From: Halarchaeum rubridurum
Lineage (GTDB): Archaea > Halobacteriota > Halobacteria > Halobacteriales > Halobacteriaceae
Direction: 5' to 3'
DNA: 43,265 bases
Assembly: GCF_014647115.1 (NCBI RefSeq)
Contig: NZ_BMOO01000001.1
Coordinates: 606,919-650,183, forward strand
The position numbers and the translations under genes were made by a program. The notes beneath the pieces are model-generated. The model was given only the letters and a program-made list of their open reading frames with translations, was not told the DNA's origin and did no database searches. This document shows positions 32,166 to 41,571 of the stretch, piece after piece (within the stretch, counting starts at the first letter, position 1; each line of letters opens with the position of its first letter).

Positions 32166-33602
32166 ATGTTCGACGGGCTGAAGGAGAAGCTCGGTCGGTT
32201 CCGCAAGGACGCCGAGGAGGTCGCGGAGGAGAACGCCGAGGCGGTCGAGGCCGACGAGGAGACGGCCGAGGCGGAGCCGAGCGAAGAAGCAGAAACGGAG
32301 ACGCAGGCGGCGGACGCCGCGGCGCGAGAGGCGTCCGAGACGACGGCGACCACGTCCACATCCACGTCCGCGGCGGCGGAAGCGGACGCGAGCGCGGACA
32401 CGTCGGCGGAGCCGTCTGCCGACGAGCGTGCGCCATCGAGCGACGCCGCGGACGCGGGCGGAGAAGCGGCGTCCGGAACGGAACCCGACACCGAAGCGAG
32501 CGCGGCGTCGGCGTCCGCCACCGAAGCCGCACCCGAAACGACGGCGTCGGTCGCGGCGGCCGACGAAGACGCGACCGCGGCGGTTTCTGAGGAGAGCGAG
32601 CGTGAGAGCGAGAGCGTCGCCGAAACGGAACCCAACAACGAGGCCGAGGCGGCGTCCGAAACGGAACCCGACAGCGAGGGCAAGTCCGAGAGCGAGGAGT
32701 CGTCGTCCTCCGGCTTCGGTTTCGCCAAGAAGGCCAAGTCCGCGGTTCGCGGGCGGGTCGTCATCGAGGAGGAGGACCTCGAGGACCCGCTCTGGGAGTT
32801 GGAGATGGCGCTCCTGGAGAGCGACGTCGAGATGAGCGTCGCGGAGGCCATCCTCGACCAGATTCGGACGGAGCTCGTCGGTCAGGAGCGGAAGTTCACG
32901 GAGTCGACGGGCGACCTCGTGGACGAGGCGCTGCGCGACGCGCTCCTCTCCGTCATCGGCGTCGGGCAGTTCGACTTCGACGAGCGCGTCGCCGAGGCGG
33001 ACAAGCCCCTCGTCATCGTCTTCACCGGCATCAACGGCGTCGGGAAGACGACGAGCATCGCGAAGCTCTCGAACTACCTCGACGAGCGCGGGTTCTCCTC
33101 GGTCATCGCCAACGGCGACACCTACCGTGCGGGCGCGAACGAGCAGGTGCGCGAGCACGCCGAGAACCTCGACACGAAGCTCATCGCGCACGAGCAGGGC
33201 GGCGACCCCGCCGCCGTCATCTACGACGCCGTCGAGTACGCCGAGGCGAACGACGTCGACGTCGTCCTCGGCGATACCGCGGGCCGGCTCCACACCTCCG
33301 ACGACCTGATGGAGCAGCTGGCGAAGATCGACCGCGTCGTCGACCCCGACATGACGCTCTTCGTCGACGAGGCCGTCGCCGGGCAGGACGCGGTCAACCG
33401 CGCGCGGGAGTTCGACGACGCCGCGGAGATCGACGGCGCGATACTGACGAAGGCGGACGCGGACTCGCAGGGCGGCGCCGCCATCTCCGTCGCGTACGTC
33501 ACCGGGAAACCCATCCTCTTCCTCGGGACCGGACAGGGGTACGACGACCTCCAGCGCTTCGACCCCGAGGGGCTCGTGGACGACCTCCTCGGATTGGAGT
33601 AA
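32166..33602 (+). CDS. ftsY: Signal recognition particle receptor FtsY
   Basis: A 478-residue SRP-GTPase that docks SRP-ribosome complexes at the membrane. The first 180 residues are an acidic Ala/Glu/Ser/Thr-rich disordered domain after the short amphipathic start MFDGLKEKLGRF. The N domain (about 195-270) and G domain follow, with P-loop GINGVGKT (288-295), DTAGR and TKADADSQGG. The N-terminal tail is long even for haloarchaea. srp54, which often follows ftsY in archaea, is not found next to it here. Two 45-bp repeats follow at once. Confidence 0.96.
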   Translation: MFDGLKEKLGRFRKDAEEVAEENAEAVEADEETAEAEPSEEAETETQAADAAAREASETTATTSTSTSAAAEADASADTSAEPSADERAPSSDAADAGGEAASGTEPDTEASAASASATEAAPETTASVAAADEDATAAVSEESERESESVAETEPNNEAEAASETEPDSEGKSESEESSSSGFGFAKKAKSAVRGRVVIEEEDLEDPLWELEMALLESDVEMSVAEAILDQIRTELVGQERKFTESTGDLVDEALRDALLSVIGVGQFDFDERVAEADKPLVIVFTGINGVGKTTSIAKLSNYLDERGFSSVIANGDTYRAGANEQVREHAENLDTKLIAHEQGGDPAAVIYDAVEYAEANDVDVVLGDTAGRLHTSDDLMEQLAKIDRVVDPDMTLFVDEAVAGQDAVNRAREFDDAAEIDGAILTKADADSQGGAAISVAYVTGKPILFLGTGQGYDDLQRFDPEGLVDDLLGLE

Positions 33603-33712
33603 ACGCGGTTTTCGAGCGGTAGCGAGGAGCCGCGAAGTACCGAACGGGGAGCGATGCGACCCGTGAGAAACGCGGTTTTCGAGCGGTAGCGAGGAGCCGC
33701 GAGGTACCGAAC
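33601..33712. repeat. 45-bp direct repeat pair after ftsY
   Basis: Copy 1 (33601-33645) and copy 2 (33668-33712) begin AAACGCGGTTTTCGAGCGG and match at 44 of 45 positions with a 67-base period. Copy 1 starts within the ftsY stop codon. A shorter related piece (ATAAACGCGG) occurs near 33731. The sequence includes a GGTTTT run and a short GCGG/CCGC inverted pair. The whole 255-base gap to the next gene has no convincing reading frame. Confidence 0.9.
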
Positions 33713-33857
33713 GCCGACGGAGGAGGCGTGAGGATAAACGCGGACCCTTCGGTTTCGCGGAAGAGAACGGGACGCGTCCCGTGTGGCGCGCTTTTGCAGT
33801 ATCTGTCGAAAAGGCCCTCAAGGGCGATTCGACCGTCGGCTTCGGCGCGTCGAGCCG

Positions 33858-34307
33858 TCAGACCGTCTCCTCGGGCGCGCTCGCGGCGAGGAGGACGAGG
33901 TCGCGCCGGCCGCGGCGGTCGTAGGCGCGGACGTCCTCGGCGGACCACGGCGGGACGGCGACGAACAGGCGCGCCGCCAGGTCGTCGGTGAGGGAGGGGT
34001 CGGGGTCGCCACGCGGGTGGGAGAGGAACCGCCCGCGGGTGCGTCCCGAGGGCGTGGCGAGGTCGACGCCGAAGACGGCGGCGATGGAGCCCCCGGCGTC
34101 CGGGAGGTAGAACTCGGCGAACACGGGCGTGTCGGCGGGGACGTCGGCGAGCCGCGTGCCCGGACCGTCGTCGGCGTTGAGGTCGCCGGCGGGTCGCGTC
34201 GTGAGCGCGACCGAGAGCCGCTCGGGCTCGGCGTCGGCCGCGAGGTCGCAGAGCGCCGCGACGAGCGGGCGCGTCGCGTACACCGGCTCGGCGTCGGCGT
34301 CCGGCAC
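33858..34307 (-). CDS. Conserved haloarchaeal protein of unknown function
   Basis: A 149-residue acidic protein. It begins at GTG ([19 protein letters not shown]) and has [21 protein letters not shown] and [21 protein letters not shown] segments. It appears to be a compact alpha/beta domain and is reminiscent of other haloarchaeal hypothetical proteins. No motif suggests an activity. Its start lies one base after the stop of the upstream 86-residue gene, so the pair is a two-gene operon. Confidence 0.75.
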   Translation of the reverse strand: MPDADAEPVYATRPLVAALCDLAADAEPERLSVALTTRPAGDLNADDGPGTRLADVPADTPVFAEFYLPDAGGSIAAVFGVDLATPSGRTRGRFLSHPRGDPDPSLTDDLAARLFVAVPPWSAEDVRAYDRRGRRDLVLLAASAPEETV

Positions 34308-34308
34308 G

Positions 34309-34569
34309 TCAGACGTGGTCGTCGGGGGCGTTCGACTCGCGGACGCGCTCGACCTCGCGGCGGTATCGCTCGGCGGCGTCGGCGTCCTCGACGGGCGCGA
34401 GTTTCGCGGGGTCGACGTCGCGGGCGGCGGTCGGGTCGGGGGCGTTCAGCGACTGCTGTTTCTCGAAGCGCGCCTCGCCGTCGGGGGTCGCGTAGCGGAC
34501 CGTGAGCATCCCCTTGTCGGTGTACTCGCGGCCGACGAACCAGACGCGGACGCTGTCGTCGTCGCTCAT
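34309..34569 (-). CDS. Small conserved haloarchaeal protein of unknown function
   Basis: An 86-residue protein. The first half ([31 protein letters not shown]) reads as a three-stranded beta region and the second half as a charged helix ([14 protein letters not shown]). I recall similar short proteins in haloarchaea but no function. It heads the operon with the 149-residue gene. The distance to the divergent uvrC promoter is about 110 bases. Confidence 0.75.
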   Translation of the reverse strand: MSDDDSVRVWFVGREYTDKGMLTVRYATPDGEARFEKQQSLNAPDPTAARDVDPAKLAPVEDADAAERYRREVERVRESNAPDDHV

Positions 34570-34678
34570 ACGTCGCCCGTGGGGCCGCGGGCGTTTGGCT
34601 CTGTGGGTCGGCGTCGACGAGGGCGGGCGAGGAGGGGAGACGAGAGAGGAGACGAAAATCGAGTGCGGCGAGCGCGAC

Positions 34679-34686
34679 GTTCAAAC
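34679..34686 (+). promoter_or_regulatory. TATA-like element of uvrC
   Basis: GTTCAAAC is centred about 28 bases before the ATG at 34711 and about 25 before the one at 34708, which favours 34711. Confidence 0.4.
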
Positions 34687-34710
34687 GGCCGCGTCGACTA
34701 CGCGTGGATG

Positions 34711-36450
34711 ATGGACGACGAGGCGGTGCGCGAGGCCGCACGCTCCCTGCCGGCGGAGCCCGGCGTCTACCAGTTCCAGCGCGACGACGGGACGACGCTC
34801 TACGTCGGGAAGGCCGTCGACCTCCGTGCGCGGGTGCGCTCGTACGCCGACCCTCGCTCCGCACGAATCGCGCGGATGGTCGAGCGCGCCGAGACGCTCG
34901 ACTTCGCGGTGACGGACACGGAGACCCAGGCCCTCCTCCTGGAGGCGAACCTGATCAAGCGCCACCAGCCGAAGTACAACGTCCGGCTGAAGGACGACAA
35001 GTCCTACCCGCTCGTCCAACTCACCGCGCACGCCTACCCGCGGATCGAGGTGACGCGCGACCCCGACGAGGGCGCGACGGCGTACGGCCCCTACACGGAC
35101 CACGGGCGCGTCGAGACGGTCGTGAAGGCGATACGGGAGACGTACGGCCTGCGGGGCTGTTCGGACCACAAGTTCGAGGGGCGCGAGCGGCCGTGTCTCG
35201 ACCACGACATCGGGCTCTGTACCGCGCCCTGCACGGGCGAAATCGACCGCGAGGCGTACGCGGAGGACGTCGCGGCCGCGAAGCGCTTCTTCGAGGGCGA
35301 GACGGGCGCGCTCGCGGACCCCATCGAGCGCGAGATGGAGCGGGCGGCCCGGGAGCAGGAGTTCGAGCGCGCCGCGAACCTCCGCGACCGACTCGACGCG
35401 GTGCGGGCGTTCCACGGCGGGGGCGGGGAGGCCGTCGCGTCGCGGGGCGGCGAGCGCCACGTCGACGTCCTCGGGGTCGCCGTCGAGGGCGACACGGCGA
35501 CGGTCGCGCGCCTCCACAGCGAGGGCGGCCAGCTCGTCGACCGGGACCAGCACACGCTCACCGCGCCCGAGGGCGAAGAGCGCGTCGCGGACGTCCTCGC
35601 GGCGTTCGTCCCGCAGTATTACGCCGAGCGCGCGCTCCCGGACGCGCTCTTGCTCCCCGAGGACCCCGGCGACGACGACCTGCGGGCGTGGCTCGACGCC
35701 GAGGGCGTCGCCGTCCGCGTCCCCGGGGCGGGCCGCGAGGCGAAGCTCGTCGACCTCGCGCTGAAGAACGCCCACCGGCGCGCGGGCGGCCGGGACGAGC
35801 TCTCGGCGCTGCGCGACGCGCTCGGTCTCGACCGACGGCCGGCGCGTATCGAGGGCGTCGACGTCAGCCACGCGCAGGGGAAGGCGGTCGTCGGGAGCGA
35901 CGTGACGTTCGTCGAGGGGAGCGCCGAGACGGGTGACTACCGCCGGAAGAAGCTCGAAGAGGAGAACGACGACTACGCGAACATGTACCGGCTCGTCACG
36001 TGGCGCGCTCGGCGCGCCGTCGCGGGCCGCGACGACCGCCCGGACCCCGACCTCCTGCTGGTCGACGGCGGCCGTGGGCAGTTGGACGCGGCGCTCGACG
36101 CGCTCGACGACGCCGGGTGGGAGATACCTGCGGTGGCGCTCGCCAAGCGCGAGGAGGTCGTCATCACGCCCGAGGGGACGCACGACTGGGACACGGACGC
36201 CCCTCAGTTGCACGTCCTCCAACGGGTCCGCGACGAGGCCCACCGCTTCGCCGTCCAGTACCACCAGAGCCTGCGCGACAGCGTCGACACCGCACTCGAC
36301 GACGTCGACGGCGTCGGTCCCGAGACGAGAACGCGCCTCCTCCGGCGTTTCGGGAGCGTCGAGGGGATTCGCGCGGCGAGCGGCGCGGAGTTGCGGGACG
36401 TCGAAGGTGTCGGACCCGCGCTCGCCGAACGCCTCGACCGCCGGCTCTGA
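34711..36450 (+). CDS. uvrC: Excinuclease ABC subunit C
   Basis: UvrC makes both incisions in nucleotide excision repair after UvrA/UvrB recognition. The 579-residue product has, in order, the N-terminal GIY-YIG nuclease (PGVYQF...[16 protein letters not shown]), a Cys motif region ([31 protein letters not shown], about 150-180), a UVR domain ([19 protein letters not shown]), an RNase H-like nuclease ([15 protein letters not shown]...[14 protein letters not shown]) and a C-terminal HhH pair ([23 protein letters not shown]). An ATG at 34708 is an alternative. Confidence 0.97.
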   Translation: MDDEAVREAARSLPAEPGVYQFQRDDGTTLYVGKAVDLRARVRSYADPRSARIARMVERAETLDFAVTDTETQALLLEANLIKRHQPKYNVRLKDDKSYPLVQLTAHAYPRIEVTRDPDEGATAYGPYTDHGRVETVVKAIRETYGLRGCSDHKFEGRERPCLDHDIGLCTAPCTGEIDREAYAEDVAAAKRFFEGETGALADPIEREMERAAREQEFERAANLRDRLDAVRAFHGGGGEAVASRGGERHVDVLGVAVEGDTATVARLHSEGGQLVDRDQHTLTAPEGEERVADVLAAFVPQYYAERALPDALLLPEDPGDDDLRAWLDAEGVAVRVPGAGREAKLVDLALKNAHRRAGGRDELSALRDALGLDRRPARIEGVDVSHAQGKAVVGSDVTFVEGSAETGDYRRKKLEEENDDYANMYRLVTWRARRAVAGRDDRPDPDLLLVDGGRGQLDAALDALDDAGWEIPAVALAKREEVVITPEGTHDWDTDAPQLHVLQRVRDEAHRFAVQYHQSLRDSVDTALDDVDGVGPETRTRLLRRFGSVEGIRAASGAELRDVEGVGPALAERLDRRL

Positions 36451-36476
36451 GCGGCGCACCCGATAGCGGGGCAACG

Positions 36477-36484
36477 GCTAAGGC
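36477..36484 (+). promoter_or_regulatory. TATA-like element of the SPFH gene
   Basis: GGCTAAGG is centred 27 bases before the ATG at 36507. Confidence 0.45.
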
Positions 36485-36506
36485 CGCGCAGGGGGATGGT
36501 TCGCGT

Positions 36507-37607
36507 ATGTCCGGGGCCGGTGACGAGTCGATGCGGCGTTTCTTCCGCGCGCTCGGTCGCGCGAGCGCCCGCGTGCGACGGTGGCACCTCGGCGTCGGGA
36601 CCCTCGCGCTGAGCGCGCTCCTCGTCGCCGCCAGCGTCGGGACGGGTGCCGTCCTCCTCGTTCTCGCTCTGAGCGCGCTCGTCGTCCTCGCCGTCGAGAG
36701 CATCGAACTCGTGCAGGCCTACGAGCGTCGGCCGTACACCGTCTTCGGGGCGTACGAGGGGATTCTCGGCCCCGGGATCAACCTCGTCGTCCCGTTCGTG
36801 ACCGAGACGTACGTCTTCGACACGCGCACGCAGACCGTCGAGGTGCCGACCCAGGAGGCCATCACGCGCGACAACTCGCCGGTGCGCGCGAGCGCCGTCG
36901 TCTACCTCAGCGTCGTCGACGCCGAGAAGGCCTTCCTCGAAATCGACGGCTATCGTGACGCCGTCGCCTACCTCGCGCAGACGTCGCTGCGCGCCACCAT
37001 CGGCGACATGGAGCTCGACGCGACGCTCAGCGAGCGGGCGGCGATGAACGAGCGGATTCACGAGCAACTCGACGAGACGGTCGCGGCGTGGGGCGTCGCC
37101 GTCGAGGCCGTCGAGGTGAAACGCGTCATGCCGAGCGAGGGCGTTGTGAGCGCGATGGAGCGCCAGACCGCCGCCGAACGCCACCGGCGCGCCGCGATCC
37201 TCGAAGCCCGGGGGGCGCGCGGCGCGGCGGTCGAGCGCGCCCTCGGCGAGCGGACGGCCGCGGTGTTGCGCGCGGAGGGGGCGAAGCGCGCGAGCATCCT
37301 CGAAGCCCAGGGGGACGCCGCCGCGACCGTCCTCCGTGCCCGCGCCGCCGAAGCGATGGGCGAGCGCGCGCTCATCGACCGGGGGTTCGACGCGCTCGAA
37401 CGCGTCGGGGCGGGCGCGGCGACGACGTACGTCGTGCCGCAGGAACTCACGAGCCTCGTCGGGCGCTACGGCCGGCACGCGGGCGGCACGGGCGGGAAGC
37501 GTGGCGGGGGGCTCGACGCGAACCCCGTCGACCTCGTCGAGCTCGACTTGGCGGACGTAATCGAGACGCCCGCTGACGCGGAGGCGGTCGAAATAGAGGT
37601 CGAGTAA
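36507..37607 (+). CDS. SPFH/band 7 (stomatin-like) membrane protein
   Basis: A 366-residue prohibitin/stomatin homologue. A basic head is followed by a hydrophobic hairpin (about residues 28-65). The SPFH domain comes next (ERRPYTVFGAYEGILGPGINLVVPFV and LRATIGDMELDATLSER), and then an Ala/Arg/Glu-rich coiled coil (about 225-290). Such proteins organise membrane patches and modulate proteases; usual NfeD or HtpX-type partners are not adjacent here. It sits between uvrC and convergent uvrB. Confidence 0.9.
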   Translation: MSGAGDESMRRFFRALGRASARVRRWHLGVGTLALSALLVAASVGTGAVLLVLALSALVVLAVESIELVQAYERRPYTVFGAYEGILGPGINLVVPFVTETYVFDTRTQTVEVPTQEAITRDNSPVRASAVVYLSVVDAEKAFLEIDGYRDAVAYLAQTSLRATIGDMELDATLSERAAMNERIHEQLDETVAAWGVAVEAVEVKRVMPSEGVVSAMERQTAAERHRRAAILEARGARGAAVERALGERTAAVLRAEGAKRASILEAQGDAAATVLRARAAEAMGERALIDRGFDALERVGAGAATTYVVPQELTSLVGRYGRHAGGTGGKRGGGLDANPVDLVELDLADVIETPADAEAVEIEVE

Positions 37608-37614
37608 GTCCCGA

Positions 37615-39678
37615 CTACCAGTCCGCGTCCGGTTCGGGGGCGATCCCGTCGTCCGCGTCGTCCCCCGCTAAATCGTGTTCCTCGCGGAGGGTGGCGATGC
37701 GGTCGCGGATGTCGGCCGCGAGTTCGAACTCCAGGTTCGACGCCGCCTCCTCCATGCGCGTTTCGAGTTCCGCGACGCGGTCGGCCGCGGCCTCGGCGTC
37801 CGCGGGGGTCTTCCCGCCAGTCGCCTCGCTCACGTCGGTCTTGGCACCGGGGAGGTTCGCCTCCGAAACCTCCTTCTCGATGGTCGTCGGCGTCGTGCCG
37901 TGCTCCTCGTTGAACGACTGCTGTATCTCGCGGCGGCGTTCCGTCTCGGAGATCGCCGCAGCCATCGCGTCCGTCGTCTCGTCCGCGTAGAGCACCGCCT
38001 TTCCGTTGACGTTGCGCGCCGCGCGCCCCATCGTCTGGATGAGGCTCGTCCGCGAGCGGAGGAACCCCTGCTGGTCGGCGTCGAGGACCGCCACCAGGGA
38101 GACCTCGGGGATGTCGAGGCCCTCCCGGAGGAGGTTGATACCCACCAAGACGTCGAACTCGCCGAGGCGGAGCCCCCGGACGAGTTCGTGGCGCTCCAAG
38201 GTGTCCGTCTCGTCGTGCATGTACTCGACGGCGACACCCGCCTCCTCCAGGTACTCCGTGAGGTCCTCGGCCATCCGCTTCGTCAGCGTCGTCACGAGCG
38301 TCCGCTCGTCGCGCTCGGTGCGCTCCTGGATACGCGCGAGGAGGTCGTCGATCTGGCCGTCCGCGGGCGAGACCTCCACCGCGGGGTCGACGAGGTGCGT
38401 CGGGCGGACGACCTGTTCGACGACCCGCCCCGAGTGCTCGCGCTCGTAGTCGTCCGGCGTCGCCGAGACGTAGAGCGTCCGGTCCGTCTTCTCCTCGAAC
38501 TCCTCGAAGCTCAGCGGGCGGTTCGCGTACGCCGTCGGGAGCCGGAAGCCGTTGTCGACGAGGCTCTCCTTGCGCGCCTTGTCGCCGGCGAGTTGGCCCT
38601 TTATCTGCGGGACGGTGCGGTGGGACTCGTCGATGACCGTGAGGAAGTCGTCCGGGAAGTAGTCGAGGAGCGTGTAGGGGGCGTCCCCCATCTCCCGGTC
38701 GGAGAAGTAGAGCGTGTAGTTCTCGATGCCCGAACAGTAGCCGGCCTCCTGGAGCATCTCCAGGTCGAACGTCGTGCGTTCCTCGATGCGCTGGGCGGCG
38801 AGGAGGTCGCCCTCGCGCTCGAACTGCGCGACGCGCTCCTCCATGTCCGCCTCTATCTCCGCCATCGCGTCCTCCAGGCGCTGTTCGGGGATGGAGTAGT
38901 GCTCTGCCGGGTGGAAGAGCACCGCCGGTTCCTCCGAGACGACTTCGCCCTCGAGGGGGTCGAGTTTCGTCAGCCGGTCGACCTCGTCACCCCAGAACTC
39001 CACGCGGACCGCGTAGCGGCCGTACATCGGGTACACCTCGACCGTGTCGCCCCGAACGCGGAAGGTGCCCTGCGTGAAGTCCACGTCGTTGCGCTCGTAG
39101 TTCAGGTCGACGAGCCGCGCGAGCAGTTCGTCGCGGTCGAGGGTCTCGCCGCGCTCCACGGAGAGCGACATGTCGACGTAGTTCGACGGGTCGCCGAGGC
39201 CGTAGATCGCCGAGACGGAGGCGACGACGATCACGTCGTCGCGGGTGAGAAGCGAGCGCGTCGCCGAGTGGCGCAGGCGGTCGATCTCCTCGTTCACCGA
39301 GGCGTCCTTGTCGATGTACGTGTCGGTCTGCTCGACGTACGCCTCGGGCTGGTAGTAGTCGTAGTAGGAGACGAAGTACTCGACGGCGTTGTCCGGGAAG
39401 AGGTTCTTCAGCTCCTCGTAGAGCTGCGCCGCGAGCGTCTTGTTGTGCGCGATGACGAGCGTCGGCTCTTGGACCTCCTCGATGGTCCACGAGACCGTGT
39501 TCGTCTTCCCCGAGCCCGTCACGCCGAGGAGCGTCTGGGCGTCCATCCCCGACTCGAAGCCCGACGCGAGCGCCTCGATGGCGTCCGGTTGGTCCCCCGC
39601 CGGGTCGAACGGCGCGTCGACGCGGAACTCGTGTTCGGCGTCCGGGCGATCCGGTTGCAGCGGGCCGGCGTCACTCAT
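37615..39678 (-). CDS. uvrB: Excinuclease ABC subunit B
   Basis: A 687-residue damage-verification helicase-like protein of the UvrABC system. Walker A is GVTGSGKT (52-59). The beta-hairpin lies near [18 protein letters not shown], the helicase domain contains [15 protein letters not shown] and QTMGRAARN, and the C-terminal UVR motif ([24 protein letters not shown]) binds UvrC. All parts are in the expected order. An ACTTACGT element lies 28 bases before the ATG. uvrC is 1.2 kb away on the other strand; uvrA is not in the window. Confidence 0.97.
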   Translation of the reverse strand: MSDAGPLQPDRPDAEHEFRVDAPFDPAGDQPDAIEALASGFESGMDAQTLLGVTGSGKTNTVSWTIEEVQEPTLVIAHNKTLAAQLYEELKNLFPDNAVEYFVSYYDYYQPEAYVEQTDTYIDKDASVNEEIDRLRHSATRSLLTRDDVIVVASVSAIYGLGDPSNYVDMSLSVERGETLDRDELLARLVDLNYERNDVDFTQGTFRVRGDTVEVYPMYGRYAVRVEFWGDEVDRLTKLDPLEGEVVSEEPAVLFHPAEHYSIPEQRLEDAMAEIEADMEERVAQFEREGDLLAAQRIEERTTFDLEMLQEAGYCSGIENYTLYFSDREMGDAPYTLLDYFPDDFLTVIDESHRTVPQIKGQLAGDKARKESLVDNGFRLPTAYANRPLSFEEFEEKTDRTLYVSATPDDYEREHSGRVVEQVVRPTHLVDPAVEVSPADGQIDDLLARIQERTERDERTLVTTLTKRMAEDLTEYLEEAGVAVEYMHDETDTLERHELVRGLRLGEFDVLVGINLLREGLDIPEVSLVAVLDADQQGFLRSRTSLIQTMGRAARNVNGKAVLYADETTDAMAAAISETERRREIQQSFNEEHGTTPTTIEKEVSEANLPGAKTDVSEATGGKTPADAEAAADRVAELETRMEEAASNLEFELAADIRDRIATLREEHDLAGDDADDGIAPEPDADW

Positions 39679-39702
39679 TGGGCGTGTTTGGCGACGCGAC
39701 TA

Positions 39703-39708
39703 CGTAAG
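39703..39708 (-). promoter_or_regulatory. TATA-like element of uvrB
   Basis: CTTACG on the minus strand is centred about 28 bases before the ATG at 39678. Confidence 0.4.
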
Positions 39709-39733
39709 TGGCGTGCCGGGACCGCGTCGAAAC

Positions 39734-39739
39734 GTTTAG
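39734..39739 (+). promoter_or_regulatory. TATA box of the 91-aa helical protein
   Basis: GTTTAG is centred about 27 bases before the ATG at 39764. Confidence 0.55.
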
Positions 39740-39763
39740 GCGGCCGTTCGATAAGGTTCGAAC

Positions 39764-40039
39764 ATGGTCATCGACGAGCTCCGAGACGCGAGCGACACGC
39801 TCGACAGCGCCGCAGCGGACTGCGACGACGACGATCTGCGCGACCGACTGGCCACGCAGGCCGACGCCCTCGCCTCGCTCGCGGAGCGAGAGCGCGGCCC
39901 CGACCACGGACGCCTCGCGCGACACACGCACGCGCTCCAGGACATCGCGTCCGACACGGACGACGACGACATCGCCGCGGCCGTCGACGACGCCCTCGCG
40001 TCCATCCGGGCGTACCGCGAGACCGTCAGCGGCGTCTGA
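39764..40039 (+). CDS. Small helical haloarchaeal protein (DUF7553-like)
   Basis: A 91-residue acidic all-helical protein (MVIDELRDASDTLDSAAADC...). The conserved RGPDHGRLARHTHALQDI centre and YRETVSG end match what I recall as a haloarchaeal DUF family, probably DUF7553. No catalytic residues are evident. It lies 59 bases before the LOV-protein gene on the same strand, so co-transcription with the light-sensor pair is possible. Confidence 0.78.
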   Translation: MVIDELRDASDTLDSAAADCDDDDLRDRLATQADALASLAERERGPDHGRLARHTHALQDIASDTDDDDIAAAVDDALASIRAYRETVSGV

Positions 40040-40098
40040 CGCACGCGGACACGCGGGGAGGGCACAGAGGGAAGTATCGGGGGGGCAAAAGTACGCGC

Positions 40099-41514
40099 AT
40101 GGACGACCGGGAGGGGGGAGTCTTCCACGAACCCGACGCCGCGGAGCGACTGGTGCTCCTCATGTCTCCCGGGCGGGACCGCGAATTACTCGCCGAGTGG
40201 TTCGAGAGCGCCACCGACTACGCCGTCGAACCCGTGAGCGACGCGAACGACCTCCCCCCCGAGTACGACGTCTGCCTCCTCGACGACCGGACGTTCGGCG
40301 CGTATCGGGGGGCCATCGTCGAACACGCGTGCGAGGCGGACCCCGTCTACCTCCCACACCTCCTGCTGACGACCCGCGACGACGAGGGAGTGTGGAACGC
40401 CGACGGCGTCGACGACGTCGTCTCCCTCCCCGTCGGACGCGACGAGCTCCATCGACGCGTCGAGAACCACCTCCGCACGCGCCGCGCCTCGCTCCGCCTC
40501 GCCGAACGCGAACAACGCCTCCGGCTCTTCCGCCGCGCCATCGAGGCCGCCGCCCAAGGCATCACGATTGCGGACGCGAACGCGGACGACGCACCCGTCA
40601 TCTACGCGAACGACGCGTTCAGCCGTATCACGGGCTACGACACCGACGAAGTGGTCGGACGGAACTGCCGCTTCCTCCAGGGCCGGAACACCGACGAAGC
40701 GACCGTCGAGACGCTCCGCGACGCCATCGAACGCGGCGACCCCGTCTCCGTCGAGATACTCAACTACCGCAAGGACGGGACACCGTTCTGGAACCACCTC
40801 GACATCGTCCCCATCCACGACGACGCCGGCCGCATCACCCACTACCTCGGCTTCCAGCAGGACGTCACCCAGCGCAAGCGCCACGAGCTCCGCCTCTCCG
40901 TCCTCAACCGCGTCCTCCGGCACAACTTCCGGAACAAGATGACGGTGATACGCGGATACGCGGAGCGAATCGAGACCGGCGAAGCCACGCGCGAGGACGC
41001 AGAGCGCATCCGCCGCGCCGCCGACGAACTCCTCCAGATCGGCACCCAGATGTACGAGTTCGACACGCTCGTCTCCGACGAGAAGGCCGAAGGCGAATCG
41101 TTCGACCTCGTCGAAGTCGCCGAGAGCGAGGTCGAGACCCTCCGAGAGCACGCAGTACGCGCGGACGTCGTCACCGACCTCCCCGAACGCGCGCCCGTCG
41201 CCGGACACCCCTCCCTACGCGCCGCCCTCCGCGGGTTCTTCTCCCTCTTCGAGGACACCGCCGAAGTCGACCTCGACGTGACGGTCCGCGAACGCGACGG
41301 GGACGTCCGTCTCACCGTGACCGACCGCGGTACCACCCTGAGCCGACACGGCATCGAAATCGTCGCCCACGACGCCGAGACGCCGCTCGACCACCTCGAC
41401 CGGCTCGAACTCTGGTTGCTCCGGTGGGCCGTCGAGCAGTCCAGCGGCGAGTTCGACGTCGAGACCGCCGACGAACACCCGTCCGTCACGCTCCACTTGA
41501 ACGTCGCCGAGTGA
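40099..41514 (+). CDS. LOV-domain sensor histidine-kinase-like protein with degenerate ATPase domain
   Basis: A 471-residue soluble protein. Residues 16-125 resemble a receiver domain (VCLLDDRTF) without the full acidic pocket or the conserved lysine. Residues 143-260 form a PAS domain with the LOV flavin signature GRNCRFLQG (Cys190 is the adduct position) and matching Asn222, Asn232 and Gln253. A HisKA-like helix follows with the haloarchaeal H-box RVLRHNFRNKM (His275). The C-terminal 100 residues align with a HATPase domain but lack the N-box Glu/Asn and most glycines. It lies 57 bases before the KaiC-like gene. The photosensory role is inferred from the motif. Confidence 0.85.
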   Translation: MDDREGGVFHEPDAAERLVLLMSPGRDRELLAEWFESATDYAVEPVSDANDLPPEYDVCLLDDRTFGAYRGAIVEHACEADPVYLPHLLLTTRDDEGVWNADGVDDVVSLPVGRDELHRRVENHLRTRRASLRLAEREQRLRLFRRAIEAAAQGITIADANADDAPVIYANDAFSRITGYDTDEVVGRNCRFLQGRNTDEATVETLRDAIERGDPVSVEILNYRKDGTPFWNHLDIVPIHDDAGRITHYLGFQQDVTQRKRHELRLSVLNRVLRHNFRNKMTVIRGYAERIETGEATREDAERIRRAADELLQIGTQMYEFDTLVSDEKAEGESFDLVEVAESEVETLREHAVRADVVTDLPERAPVAGHPSLRAALRGFFSLFEDTAEVDLDVTVRERDGDVRLTVTDRGTTLSRHGIEIVAHDAETPLDHLDRLELWLLRWAVEQSSGEFDVETADEHPSVTLHLNVAE

Positions 41515-41548
41515 CCACGACCGAGACGGGGGAAGAGCTATTCCGACC

Positions 41549-41566
41549 GTCCCCGCATACAGGGAC
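41549..41566 (+). promoter_or_regulatory. Inverted repeat just before the KaiC-like start
   Basis: GTCCC (41549-41553) and GGGAC (41562-41566) flank an 8-base centre and end 5 bases before the ATG at 41572. They could form an RNA hairpin near the start or a protein site. A GCTATTCC sequence 31 bases upstream might be a TATA element. Confidence 0.3.
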
Positions 41567-41571
41567 GTCCA

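Noticed and set aside
37675-40098. In-frame open extension of the LOV gene back through uvrB
   Set aside because: The first 808 codons are antisense to uvrB. The LOV protein starts at the ATG at 40099.
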